Shown one piece after another: positions 49,371 through 59,202 of a stretch of DNA of 64,000 bases (position 1 is the first letter of the stretch; every line of letters starts with the position of its first letter). The notes beneath the pieces were generated by a model. That model ran no database searches, was not told the origin of the DNA, and was given only the letters and a program-made list of their open reading frames with translations. Source of the stretch: Diacronema lutheri (Eukaryota > Haptophyta > Pavlovophyceae > Pavlovales > Pavlovaceae); the NCBI GenBank assembly GCA_019448385.1, contig JAGTXO010000003.1, positions 1,054,001-1,118,000 on the forward strand. Direction: 5' to 3'. The translations under genes and the position numbers were made by a program.

Positions 49371-50800
49371 GCGCGCGGCGCCGGCGGCGGGCGGCGCGCT
49401 GGCGGCGGGCGCGCCGCCGGCGCGCGGTGCTGGCCAGCACCCGCCGGCGCGACGCCCGCCGCGCCGCTCGCGCCGACGCGCAGCCGTCGGGTGCTCGCCA
49501 GCACCGCGCGCCGCGCGACCGGCCCGCGTACCTGCGCGCCCTTCTAGGGCGCGCAGGGCGGCGCCAATGCGGCCGGCGCGCAGGGGCCTCACGCTGGCGC
49601 GCTGCCCGCCGCCGCGTGGGTCGCCGCTGCGCGCGTGCCGTCGGCGCTGCCGCCGCCCGGCGTCGCGCTCGCGCCGCAGCCGCAGCCGCCGCCGCCGCCG
49701 TCGCCGCCGCCTGCCGCCTGCCGGCAAGCTGGGCAAGTGCGCAGCGGCGGCGACGGCGGTGCGCGACCCGGCGAGCAGGCGGCGCGCCGCCGAGCCGGGG
49801 GCGGGCTCCGTGGGCGACGAGGCTCGCCCGCCACTGGCACTACTCGCGCGCCAAGTGCGCACAACGCGCCCCCCCCCCCCCCCCACCCCACCCCCCGATG
49901 AATTTAATGCTCATACCATGGCGTCGCGCCACGGCAGTACGCCCGTGGCCCCGGCGGCCAGCCTCGCGCCGCTACGCCGTGTCGTCGCGGCCGGCGCACA
50001 CAGCGAACTGTGTTTCCGCGGCACATGCCCGGCTGCTCGCGCGCTGCAAGCTTGCCGAACTGCTCGCGCTGGAATGGCGCGTTGCGGGCGTGCCCGCGCA
50101 CCGCGCGTGTGCCATGCGCGTTCCGGGAGCGCCGCGCCGCGCGCCAAAGCGGCGCGCGGCGGACGTGCGGCCTCGGGCCGAAGAGGGGCCGGCGCGACCG
50201 GCCGCGAGGCGGGCGCAGACGCTCGGCGTGCCGGTCGATGCGTCGTCCAAATCCGCGTCGGGCGGATGCGCGCCTGGGCCGGCGCTGCGTGCAGTCGGCG
50301 GGGCCCGGCCACGCGCTCGGGCGTAACGTTCGCGCCTGTTCGGCCGAGGCGCACTCGCCGTCCCCTCGCGCCGGCAACGTGCGTGCGGGCCAGCACGCAG
50401 GCAGCGTACGATGCCACGGCAGCGGCGAGCGCGTCCCCGCCGGTGTGCCGCTCGGCGCCCCGTCACGCGCAACGTGCGCGCCGCCCGCTGCATGCGCACG
50501 CATACGCGCGCTGGCAGCGTGCGCAAAATTGCCCGGGCAAGATCGTCCCGCGCTCGCGCCGCCGACGCATCATTCCATGTGTCCGTTTCGGCATCTGCCA
50601 CCATCCACCAGCCCTCGAAAGCCGGCTTGCGCGTGGGCGCCCGTCCGGTGCGAGAAGCGGCTCGCGTCCTCGCGCGGGGCGCCTCCGCGCCAGGCGCCCG
50701 GCGCGCGCTCGTCTTGCCGCGCCACCACGCTGATCTGCGCCCAACCCTCGCTCGCCAATTCCCCCGTCGTCCCTGCTGCGCAGCCCGCAACAGCGCGCGC
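49371..50800 (+). other. Spacer between helicase and USP gene, copy 2
   Basis: Homologous to 5291-6926. GC-rich, with no supportable gene. Contains a C-rich homopolymer tract (49869-49896) not present in copy 1. Confidence 0.5.
49869..49896. repeat. Poly-C tract
   Basis: A run of 16 C followed by ACCCCACCCCCC, inserted relative to the equivalent place in copy 1. Prone to length error in sequencing and assembly. Confidence 0.9.
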
Positions 50801-51823
50801 ATGGCGCGTGCACGGCGCGGCGCCTTGAGCAAGTTTTACGTCGTCGGTCGGCAGCCTGTGGAAGACGCGTTTGACGGCCCGATGTGGCCGGTGAGAGTGC
50901 CCGGCGTGCCGCGTGGTGAGCGCCTGCACGGCTTGCCGGGCTCGGCGCGCGCCCAGCCAGCCTCCCTCCATCCCGCCGCAAACCGTGCGTGCGCACCCCG
51001 CACACCCGGCGCTGCGCGGCGCGGCGCAGGCGCGAAAAACGAGGGCAGCGCGTGCTACACGACCGTCCTTATGCAATCGCTCTTCGCCCTGAACATGCTC
51101 CGTGCGATGCTTCGCTCCGCTTCGCGCCGTGCCAACAGCGTCGAGAGGGCGCGTTTTCGGGACTTTGGCACGCTGATCGAGGACACCAGGGCGCCGACAC
51201 GGCTGTGTCTTGTGTCCGTCATCGACGTCATCTCGGGCCGTGGCGCGCGAAGGACGCCGCAGGATGCCGCTGAGTTCTTCCGGTTGCTGCTCGGCCGAGT
51301 GCCCGGGCTCGCTGCGGCCTTTGAAGCCGACACACGCGTCGGGCCAGTGCTCGAGCAGATCGCCGTGCCTTCAGAGGCCGGCGAGGGCATCGCCGTACTC
51401 GTCAGCGTCGGCGGCGATGCGGCGCGCGCGCTTGCACACGCTCTGGGGGGCGCCGCTGGGCCGCCGCGGGATCGCCACACGAACGCGGGCCACTCGGGCG
51501 TGCTCACGCCAGCCAGCATTGCTGTCGAGGCGCCGCGCACGACGCGCGGCAATGGCTCGCAGTGCAAGAACAACCGCGCGCTCGTGTGCGCGCCGCGGCT
51601 GCTGCTCGGCGGGCGCGACCACCTCCCCGTCGCCGGCGTGGTGCACGTGGGCGAGGGGCCGATGAGCGGGCACCTTGTCGCCATCGTGCTCCGCAACGAG
51701 GCTTGGTTTCCGTGCGACGACTACAACGTGCGGCGGCGCGCACGGTCGCTCGGTGCCGCGACCGGCGGTCGAGCGCAGCCGCGACCGCCCCGTCCTCCCG
51801 CGCGGCACGCGCGCGTGGCCTGA
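50801..51823 (+). CDS. Ubiquitin-specific protease (USP/C19-like), element copy 2
   Basis: 340 residues from ATG 50801 (MARARRGALSKFYVVGRQPV). Cys box around SACYTTVLMQSL (Cys codon 51053), QDAAEFFRLLLGRVPGL, and His box SGHLVAIVLRNEAWF (His codon 51671) followed by PCDDYNVRRRA. It aligns end-to-end with 6927-7895, with many amino-acid differences, most of them outside the boxes; the Cys box itself is more divergent here. Keeping an open frame and both catalytic residues in two diverged copies argues that the protease was under selection. Confidence 0.8.
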   Translation: MARARRGALSKFYVVGRQPVEDAFDGPMWPVRVPGVPRGERLHGLPGSARAQPASLHPAANRACAPRTPGAARRGAGAKNEGSACYTTVLMQSLFALNMLRAMLRSASRRANSVERARFRDFGTLIEDTRAPTRLCLVSVIDVISGRGARRTPQDAAEFFRLLLGRVPGLAAAFEADTRVGPVLEQIAVPSEAGEGIAVLVSVGGDAARALAHALGGAAGPPRDRHTNAGHSGVLTPASIAVEAPRTTRGNGSQCKNNRALVCAPRLLLGGRDHLPVAGVVHVGEGPMSGHLVAIVLRNEAWFPCDDYNVRRRARSLGAATGGRAQPRPPRPPARHARVA

Positions 51824-52229
51824 AAGCTCGCGCGCGCGCCTGCCGCACGCACGCGCGTTGCCCGCGCAGATCTACAACGTGCCTGAGTCCGACGCGCTGG
51901 CGTGGGCAAGTGGTGCGAGCATGCTCGTTCACAGCCGGCTGGACGTGGAGCCGTTGGACCCGGCGCTGGGCTCAGCGTCACCGCCGTCGGCCGCATCGCC
52001 TGCGTGGCCGAGCTCGGAGCCCGACGCGCCGACCTTGCCGGCAGCCTGGCCGCGGGTGCGGCAGATGGCAGCGGTGCCAACAGATGCGACGATCGGCATC
52101 GCGGAGACGGCTGCAGACATCTCTACGGCGGCGATCGGCCCAGCTGCGTGCGAGGCCCGCCAAGTTGTCGCCGTGACGCGCGCATTGCCAACAGCGGTGA
52201 GTGCGTCCTCGTCTCCGGCGGCCGCTGTG

Positions 52230-52236
52230 CCCCCCC

Positions 52237-52267
<31 letters not shown>
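52230..52267. repeat. Poly-C plus (CA)n tract
   Basis: 24 C in a row followed by about seven CA units. It is inserted in copy 2 just before the shared CTCGCACGCGCACGCCGTCC tail. Confidence 0.9.
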
Positions 52268-52810
52268 AACTCTCCCTACCTTCTTCCTCCTTTCGCACCT
52301 CGCACGCGCACGCCGTCCGCTGTCCGCTGTCCGCGGCCCAAATTGCCTTGCGGAAGCCGAGCAGGCAGAGCCCTGCTTGGATGGCTCCAGCGCGCATCTT
52401 GTGGATGGCGACGCTGTGGGCGAGCACGGACGCTCAAATGTGACCAGTGGCGCGCACGTGCACGTGCGCTAACTGGACGTCGAGCGTGTGCGCCTTGTCC
52501 GCACGTGTGCACTCACGTGCGTCTGCGGCGATCTGCCCGGCGTAGTAGTCCGCGCGCGCGGGAGCCGCGTCGGCAGTAGGAGCAGGATAACGTACTTGCG
52601 CCTGACGAGGACGGCGAGAAGTGCGGCTTTTCGCTCGGGGTCTACCATGCCGCCGAGGTTGGCGCTGGCGCGCGTGAGGCAGTCGGAGCGCGCTGGGCCC
52701 GGGTTGAAGGCCTCACCCCGGGGGACGGGAGGATTCAAGGCGCCGAGCCGCTGCGGGTGCGGCGGGAGGCCCCGGGCGGGTGTGCTAATGCGGCTCGATG
52801 GCCGCCTGCC

Positions 52811-52849
52811 GGGGGGGGGGGGGGGGGGGGGAGGGGGGGGGGGGGGGGG
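52811..52849. repeat. Poly-G tract
   Basis: 21 G, one A, then 17 G. Strong G-quadruplex potential, and a likely assembly weak point. Confidence 0.9.
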
Positions 52850-53252
52850 CGTTGGGCCGCCCGCGGAAACGGAGGTGAGCGTGTGGGAGCGGCGCGCGTC
52901 GGCGCGCGCGGCTGGCGTGCAGCACGGATAAGTCTTGTGTGGACTTCGCGGGGCGGATCCCGGTGCAGGGATTGCCGACGTAGGCCGCGAGCGCGAGCAG
53001 GGCGGGGATGAAGACGGATGATGGGGTTGGGGCCAAGGCCGCCGCACCCGCAGCTATCACGGTGGCAGCGACCGCCACGGTCAGTGCGAGGCTCGCGTGG
53101 CCGCTGCGCGGGCAGCTCGCCCGCCAGGTCCAGGAGGGCCGGCCTGCGGCCTCAGTGCCCAGCGTTGGGCATGTCAGCGTCTGCGTCTGCGGGCCCGCCA
53201 CTGCGATGGCGCATTGAGCCTGGCGCACCAAAACGCAATCGGTCCGCCGATC

Positions 53253-53277
53253 GGGGGGGGGGGGGGGGGGGGGGGGG
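53253..53277. repeat. Poly-G tract
   Basis: 25 consecutive G on the plus strand. Confidence 0.9.
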
Positions 53278-54645
53278 CGAGGCGTGCGCGGGGGCTTGGG
53301 GTGGGCTCCGGGTGCCGGCGCTGTGCCAGCGGCGGGCTTGGTTGACGCCGTCTCGCCGGGGCCCTTGCGCCTTGCGGCGCGAGCGTCGCGGAGGGGCGTC
53401 GGCTGCGCTGGCTCCGCGTCGGCGGTGGCGTGGGGCAGGCTCTTGTGGAGGGCGGAGCGCTCGCGCACGAGTCGGTTGCCAAGACGGGCTGTCTGCGTGC
53501 CGTTGGGCTGCGCTTGGGCAGGTAGGACCTGCGGCCTCGGGGGCGGGCGGGTTTTCGTGTTGGGCCAGGCGGCAACGCGCACCGGCCGTGTTCGCGGCCG
53601 GCAGGCGGACGTCCGCAGCGGGGCGGAGAATGCGGGTGAAGCGCTTGCACGGGCGCGGTTCGCACCTGGCGGCCAGGCGATCACGAACCGTTGGGTCGCC
53701 CGGCTGTTTGGTGGAGCCGAGGGCAGCAAGGATAGCGAGCTTGGCCGCCTCATCGGTGACGAGCGGCACTGTTGCCCAGCTCTGTACCTCGAAGCCCTGG
53801 ATGTGCAGGCGTCGGGGAAGTTCCCGGCAGCGTCGCCTGCGTCCGTCGAGAGGCGGACCGAAGTCGCGCCCGTGCCCCCGTTGGCGACACCGAGCTCTCG
53901 CTCGTTCACACCGGCCCGCCGACGCGGGCGCGTGGTGCGCGCGCGTTGGGTGCGTGTCTGCCTCGAGCAGCGTGCCCAGTCGCAGTGTGGGCGCGTGTCC
54001 GTCTGCCTCAAAACGCCACGTGGAGGGGAAGGCGCGGGGCGGGCTCGCCGAGGAGGTGCCGCCGCTCGCTGCCACCCGGCGCGGGCTCGGGGCAGCCGTC
54101 TTCGGGTGCCGCGCTCTTCGCGCCATGCACGAACGTTCCGCCGCGCTCGCAGCGCGCGAGCGCACACACAGAGCGCGCGGCGACCCCGGCGGGGGCAGTG
54201 CGTCCCGGTGGCACTCGCGGGCGCGCGCCTGGCCTGGGCGCAGCTGGGCGCGTTGCCGCCCGCGCAGCGAGCCGCCCGCGCGCCTCGCCGCGCGCGCGCT
54301 TCGTCGCACGCGTGCGCCCTGCATGCACGCGCACAGCGCGCGGCGGCTCGGCGCAGTGCAAGGCAGAGCGTGCTGCAACGGTTGCGAGGGCGCGCACGCG
54401 CGGCGCGGCGCGCCCCTGTGTGGTCGCCTGCGCGCGGCGCGTGGTCCGGACGCAGCTCGGTGGCGTGATGCCGTTCGTGCAACACAGTGCGCGTGAGAGC
54501 CGCACGTGCACACCTGCAGTGCAACGCGGCATTGCGCGCGTTGCGTGGGCGGAGCGCGGCTGGATGTGCTTGAGGTCGCGCAGCATGCCGCGCGCCGCGC
54601 GCTGTGCGGCGCAGCGAGTCGGCCATGCCCCTGGTCCTCGTCTCC

Positions 54646-54663
54646 GGGGGGGGGGGGGGGGGG
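54646..54663. repeat. Poly-G tract
   Basis: 18 consecutive G followed by TGGTGGTGG. Confidence 0.9.
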
Positions 54664-55182
54664 TGGTGGTGGCAACCAGGATCCGCCAGCGCGTGGTGGG
54701 CGCCGTCCAACTCCCAGCCAGGATGCGCCCCGTTCTTCCCCGACACTCTCCGTCCAAACCCGCCGCCCAGCCTGCCGCCGCACCCGCCGCCAACGCCGCC
54801 GCGCACCCATCCGCCGAGCTCGCCTCGCGCGCGCTCGCGCTCACGCTGCGCGACGAGGCTGCGCAGGCCGGCGCGCGGCCGTGCAGAGCAGCGCAGGCCG
54901 GCGCGCGGCCGCGCGCGCGCGCTCACGTTGCGGCCGCGCAGCGAGCTTTCGCCGCGTCGCAGCCCCTCCGAGCAGCCACGATGCACGCCCCCGGAGGACG
55001 TTGGCCGCGCTCGGAGGCCGCGCTCGGGCGCGCAAAGAGAGGCGGCGCGGGCAAACGAGTAGGCTCGGCGCGCTGGCGGGTCCTGGTTGTGGGAGAGCGG
55101 GGCATTCTCCAGGGCATCATGTAAATTCTCCCAAGTATCATCCGGGCCGCCATCCGGACACTGACGTGCCCACAGTCTGCAG

Positions 55183-58100
55183 ATGGAGGACTCCGTGAAG
55201 GACGCTTTGCCCGGCGGGCGGGGCGGCTCGGACAGTTTCTCGCTGGCCCTCAGCACCATTCTGTCGCCGGGAGATACCCACCCCCACGTGGTCCCATCCA
55301 CTTGCCTCATCGCCCTGCTGCGTTACGCGGATTTCGGCACGAGCAGGGTTAGGGTGGGCGACACGGGGTGCTCGCAGCATGCGCTCAAGGTGGCGCTGCG
55401 CAACCTGCGCAAAGCATGCGCGGATGCGGACCGGTTTGGGCAGGTGCTCGTGGTCGTGCTACCGCTCTGCCTCCGCGCGTCCAGCGGCCTCGTGCACTGG
55501 ACGGCGGCGTACCTGTTCCTCGCGCCGCCCGCGCAGCGCGGCGCGCCGCCCGGCGCCGCGCTCGCCCTGCTCGCCGATTCGCGCACCTTGGGCAACGGCG
55601 AATCGGCGTACGCCACGGCGGCCGGCGTGCTCATCAAGAAGCTTGCGCAGCGCATCGGCAGAACAGCGCCGCCCATCGATGCCTTCAAGGCGCCCCCGCA
55701 GAGTGGGGCCGCGTGTTGCTTCGCCGCGGCAACAGTCGCGGCCGAGGTCGTGGCGAGCGCATCGACGCTCTACGGCCGCCGCGCGAGTGTCCTTGTCGAC
55801 ATCAAGAAGGCTTTGGACGCGCGCCTCGCGCGCCTCACGACGGCCGCGTACGAGGAGACCCGCGCGCGCACGCTCCGCGCCGCCATCGGCGCTCTGCTCG
55901 GCGACCGCGCCAGGCGCTTCGGCCCGTTCACCCGCGAGGCCGCGCGGCTCGCCGAGGCCGCGCGGCTCGCCGAGGCGTGCGATGCCAGTGTCGGCGGATC
56001 CGCGCCCGACGGGCTGCTGCAGGCCGTCGAGGCGGCGCTGCGCGCGCCCGACGACCGCATCGCACGCACGGCCGCGCTCGACGCGCTCACGGGCGCTGCA
56101 GGCCGCGCGCTGTCGACGGCGGCCAGGCCGCGCGGCGCGGCGGCGCCAAGGCCGCCGTCGCGAGCGCCACCGCCGCGTGCGCCGCAGCGGCGCGCCGCCT
56201 CGGCGTGGGGGCCCCGACCATTCAGCAGCCTCGGCGGGGGCGAGGGCGACGGGGACGATGGCGACGCCACCACCGCTGACGACGGGGAGGGCGCGGAGGA
56301 CGGGGACGACGACCCCGCGGGCGCGGCGGCTGCGGCGGTGGCGACGGGCACGGCGGCGACGAGCGCGGTGGCGGCGGGCGCGGCGCCAACCTCGCCGGCG
56401 GCGGCGGACGGCGGTGGCTCGGCGCCGCTCGAACGCCGCTGCGTCTACACTGCGCCTGATGAGGGCGACGCGGACGCGCGCGTGTACGACGCCAAGGACC
56501 CCGAGCAGCTAAAAGCGGGCAGGGCGCGGCTACGGGCGAACAGCGGGCGCGCGCCCGCCGTGGTCGACACGCTTTTCGCGCACGCGACGGGCACGATCGT
56601 CACGCGGCAGCGCACGGAGGGCGTGACCGGCGCGGGCATGCACCACCTCGCCGCCCCGACGCAGGGCGCGGGGTACGGTGCCGTCGTGCGGGCCGAGCTG
56701 GGCGAGCCCGGCTTCGCGGGGACGACATGGCACATGACGTCGGGCGTGGAGAACCAGCCGCGCGCGGTACGAGCGGCCGCGCGCGCGTACGCGCACGACG
56801 GCTGGGGCGGCGTGTACAATGCGCACGAGGACTTTGCCGCCTTCGAGGGCTTGCCGCGGCTCGCCGCGCCCGAATCGCTCGCGGCCATCGCCGGCGGGTC
56901 GGCGGACGCGGTGTTCTGCTGGCGGTCCGGCCGGTCCGTCATCGGCGAGGTGACGACGGTTCACTTCAATGGCGACCGCGCCGCCGCCATCGACCACGCG
57001 CGGGCGCTGCGCGTCAGGCCCGATTGGCGCTCGCAGCCCAGGATCTACGAGGCGGCGTGCGGCGCGGAGGGCACGGTGCTGCTCGTGTGGGTCGTGCCCG
57101 ACCGTCACAAGAACCCGCGGCTGGACTGGGCGCCGATTCTCGTCGTGATCCACCTGCCCGCCGACCCCGACTGGCTCGCGCGCGCCACGCCGGCGATCGC
57201 GAAGGCGCGGCGCGAGGTCGAGGACGGACGCGCGCGCGCGGAGGCGCGCGGCGTGCCGCAGCACCTCGCCTACACGCTGAGCCCACGCTTCCGAGGCACC
57301 GCGCCGCGCGGAGCCGCGCGCGTGCCGCCGCGCCTCGGCGCGAGCGACGCGCGCGAGGCGCGCGCGCTCGCGGCGCTCGAGCCGGCGCTCATGTTCGCGC
57401 CGGCCTGGCGGCGCGCGGTGCGCGCGGCGAGCCGCGCCCCCGGCAGTGGCGCCGCGGCCGTCGAGCGCGCGCTCGCGCGCCTGCACAACGCGCTCGAGCC
57501 CGATGACGAGAGCGCGCCCGAGTCGACGCGCGTCGCGCCGCTCGCCGCCGCGCTCGAGCAGTCGGCGGGCTGGCCGGCGGGCACGGCGCGCATGGCGGCA
57601 AGCGTGACCAAGGGCCCCGGCGTCGGAGATGGCGCAGGTGGCGACGAAGTGACCAAAGTGGAGGAAACGGCGAAGACGAGCGGCGACGGCTGCACCGGCA
57701 CGCCTCCTCTGCGCCCGGCCGCGCGCGCGGCCGGCGCGGCGGACGACGGAGGGGCGGCGGTCGTGGCGGGCGTCGAGGGCGAGCGCGACGCACTCGCCAA
57801 GACGGGTGCCGGCGGCTGCGACGACGACGCTCGCGAGCCGCTGTCGGCCGGCAAGCCCGGCGCACTCGCCGCCGCGGCGACCGTCGGGGGTCTCGGCGAG
57901 CTCGTCGGCAGCCTATGCGCGTGGCTGGCGCGCGGCGCGGCTGGCGGCGCCATCGCGGCCATCTCCCCCGGGACGGCCGCGCGCGGAGCAAACGGCACGC
58001 CGCAGCGCGCCGAGCCGCCGGCCGCCGGCGATCCCGTCGCTCCGCACGCGCGCGTCGCCGCTGCGGCGCCCTTGGCGGGCAGCGCGGCGGCGCCGTCGTC

Positions 58101-59202
58101 GGCCGCGCGCGACGCGCAGCGCGGCGTCGCGGGATTCGACGCGGCCGCGCACGCGCACGCGCGCGACGGCAGGCGGGCGGCACGGCGGATGCGCGAGCAG
58201 GAGGGGGCGGTGCACAGGGCCTTCCGCATGTCCCTCTGGCGCGACGCGACGTTTGTCGAGTTCGTTGAGAAGCTGCGCCCCGACGGCGGCGCGCAGCTGC
58301 TCGCGCGCGAGCCCACGCGGCGCGCGGCGGCGGTGCTGTGCGAGCTCGCGCGCGGCCGCGACGGCGCGAGCGGCGCGGCCGGGCTGCTGCACGAGATGAG
58401 AGCCGCCGATGCGCGCGCGCGCGAGGCCGCCAAAGCGGCGGAGGCAGCGCAGCTTGCGCACGGGACGCTGCGCATCGTGGCAACCGTGGCGCTGGGCGGT
58501 GCGGTCTTCGCCGGCATGTCAGCGCTGGTCGTTGCTTGCGCGGCGCGCACGGCGACCGGTGCGCTTTTTGGGGCCCGCCGCCCGCGGGCGGCCGCGCGCG
58601 GAGCCGACGACGCGCTCGGCACGCTGCAGCGCGCCAAGCCGCCGCCCGCCGACAAGGGCAAGCGCAGGCGCGCCAGAGCCAACGACGACCCCGTCGACGC
58701 GGCGCGCAAGGCCGTGGGCAAGGCGGAGGGCAACTGCCGCAAGGCAGCCCGCCGGCTGCACCTCGCTGCACTGGGCGAGGAGGAGGCGCAGCAGCGCGTG
58801 CTCGACGCCGAGGCGGCGGAGCAGCTGGCGCGCTCGCGCGAGCCGGCCGGCGGCTGGGTAGGCAGCGCGCGCGCGCGCGCGCGCGCGCGCCCCGCCGCGC
58901 GCGCGCCCGTCGATTGGCGTGCGCGCAGCGCAGAACGGCGCGCCAGCTCCGTCACCTGCGCGCCGCCGCGCCCGTGCCCCTCGCGCGCAGGGGCGCCCTG
59001 CGGACCTGCGGCTGCAACAGGCGCACTTTGGCATGCGCGAAGATGCCGACGCGGATGTGCGCCGCGCGCACGAGGCGCTGCGCCGGGCGAGACAGGGTGT
59101 GGCGTGCGCCAAGGCCAGCGTGCGGCAGATGGAGGCGGCGTTGCTCAACGCGACGCGCTGCGCCACCGCGGTGCTCGCGCCGCGTGGCGTGCCGGAGGGT
59201 GA
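55183..59202 (+). CDS. Ulp1/C48-like protease with a C-terminal membrane segment (element copy 2)
   Basis: ATG 55183 (MEDSVKDALPGGRGG). The protease-like region has SGLVHWTAAYLFL (His codon 55495, with the His-Trp of Ulp1), LLADSRTLG (Asp 55576) and PPQSGAACCFAAAT (Gln 55699, Cys 55714), the C48 order and Gln-Cys spacing. A conserved-looking block of unknown type follows (about 56.4-57.3 kb: GMHHLAAPTQGAGYG, NAHEDFAAFEGLPRL, IGEVTTVHFNGDRAAAIDHA; the last could be a nuclease-like E-V-x-x-V strand). Then a disordered linker, a heptad-rich part and one membrane helix (TVALGGAVFAGMSALVVACA, about 58.5 kb). The last about 100 codons to 59202 are low-complexity and may not be coding; a neighbouring frame from about 58.9 kb looks more protein-like. 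Confidence 0.6.
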   Translation: MEDSVKDALPGGRGGSDSFSLALSTILSPGDTHPHVVPSTCLIALLRYADFGTSRVRVGDTGCSQHALKVALRNLRKACADADRFGQVLVVVLPLCLRASSGLVHWTAAYLFLAPPAQRGAPPGAALALLADSRTLGNGESAYATAAGVLIKKLAQRIGRTAPPIDAFKAPPQSGAACCFAAATVAAEVVASASTLYGRRASVLVDIKKALDARLARLTTAAYEETRARTLRAAIGALLGDRARRFGPFTREAARLAEAARLAEACDASVGGSAPDGLLQAVEAALRAPDDRIARTAALDALTGAAGRALSTAARPRGAAAPRPPSRAPPPRAPQRRAASAWGPRPFSSLGGGEGDGDDGDATTADDGEGAEDGDDDPAGAAAAAVATGTAATSAVAAGAAPTSPAAADGGGSAPLERRCVYTAPDEGDADARVYDAKDPEQLKAGRARLRANSGRAPAVVDTLFAHATGTIVTRQRTEGVTGAGMHHLAAPTQGAGYGAVVRAELGEPGFAGTTWHMTSGVENQPRAVRAAARAYAHDGWGGVYNAHEDFAAFEGLPRLAAPESLAAIAGGSADAVFCWRSGRSVIGEVTTVHFNGDRAAAIDHARALRVRPDWRSQPRIYEAACGAEGTVLLVWVVPDRHKNPRLDWAPILVVIHLPADPDWLARATPAIAKARREVEDGRARAEARGVPQHLAYTLSPRFRGTAPRGAARVPPRLGASDAREARALAALEPALMFAPAWRRAVRAASRAPGSGAAAVERALARLHNALEPDDESAPESTRVAPLAAALEQSAGWPAGTARMAASVTKGPGVGDGAGGDEVTKVEETAKTSGDGCTGTPPLRPAARAAGAADDGGAAVVAGVEGERDALAKTGAGGCDDDAREPLSAGKPGALAAAATVGGLGELVGSLCAWLARGAAGGAIAAISPGTAARGANGTPQRAEPPAAGDPVAPHARVAAAAPLAGSAAAPSSAARDAQRGVAGFDAAAHAHARDGRRAARRMREQEGAVHRAFRMSLWRDATFVEFVEKLRPDGGAQLLAREPTRRAAAVLCELARGRDGASGAAGLLHEMRAADARAREAAKAAEAAQLAHGTLRIVATVALGGAVFAGMSALVVACAARTATGALFGARRPRAAARGADDALGTLQRAKPPPADKGKRRRARANDDPVDAARKAVGKAEGNCRKAARRLHLAALGEEEAQQRVLDAEAAEQLARSREPAGGWVGSARARARARPAARAPVDWRARSAERRASSVTCAPPRPCPSRAGAPCGPAAATGALWHARRCRRGCAPRARGAAPGETGCGVRQGQRAADGGGVAQRDALRHRGARAAWRAGG
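58865..58890. repeat. (GC)n dinucleotide tract
   Basis: About 13 GC units in a row, followed by further GC-alternating sequence. It lies where the likely coding frame changes between two long open frames. Confidence 0.9.

Larger units (their letters stand above)
43457..52331 (+). repeat. Left module of the element, copy 2
   Basis: Direct repeat of 1336-8371. It is longer because it keeps a complete foldback unit (45457-46328), a small minus-strand membrane-protein frame and the 5' part of the helicase gene. It also has poly-C insertions near both ends of the USP region. The shared sequence stops at CGTCCGCTGTCC, as in copy 1. Confidence 0.85.
51824..55182. other. Region without a supportable gene, rich in homopolymers
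   Basis: 51824-52331 is the shared tail of the left module. From 52332 to 55182 I find no match elsewhere in the window. Frames are open on both strands but overlap each other. The minus strand has a hydrophobic stretch (ASLALTVAVAATVIAAGAAA, near 53.0 kb). The plus strand near 53.65-53.9 kb has a protein-like run (GGQAITNRWVARLFGG). Neither is enough to call a gene. A Lys/Pro/Ala-rich plus-strand frame (54.73-55.12 kb) resembles the N-terminal part of the right-module gene in composition only. Confidence 0.4.

Noticed and set aside
52469-55310. Minus-strand 841-codon frame and overlapping plus-strand frames at 53-55 kb
   Set aside because: They overlap each other, run through homopolymers, and show no convincing domain; only short hydrophobic or protein-like stretches are present.
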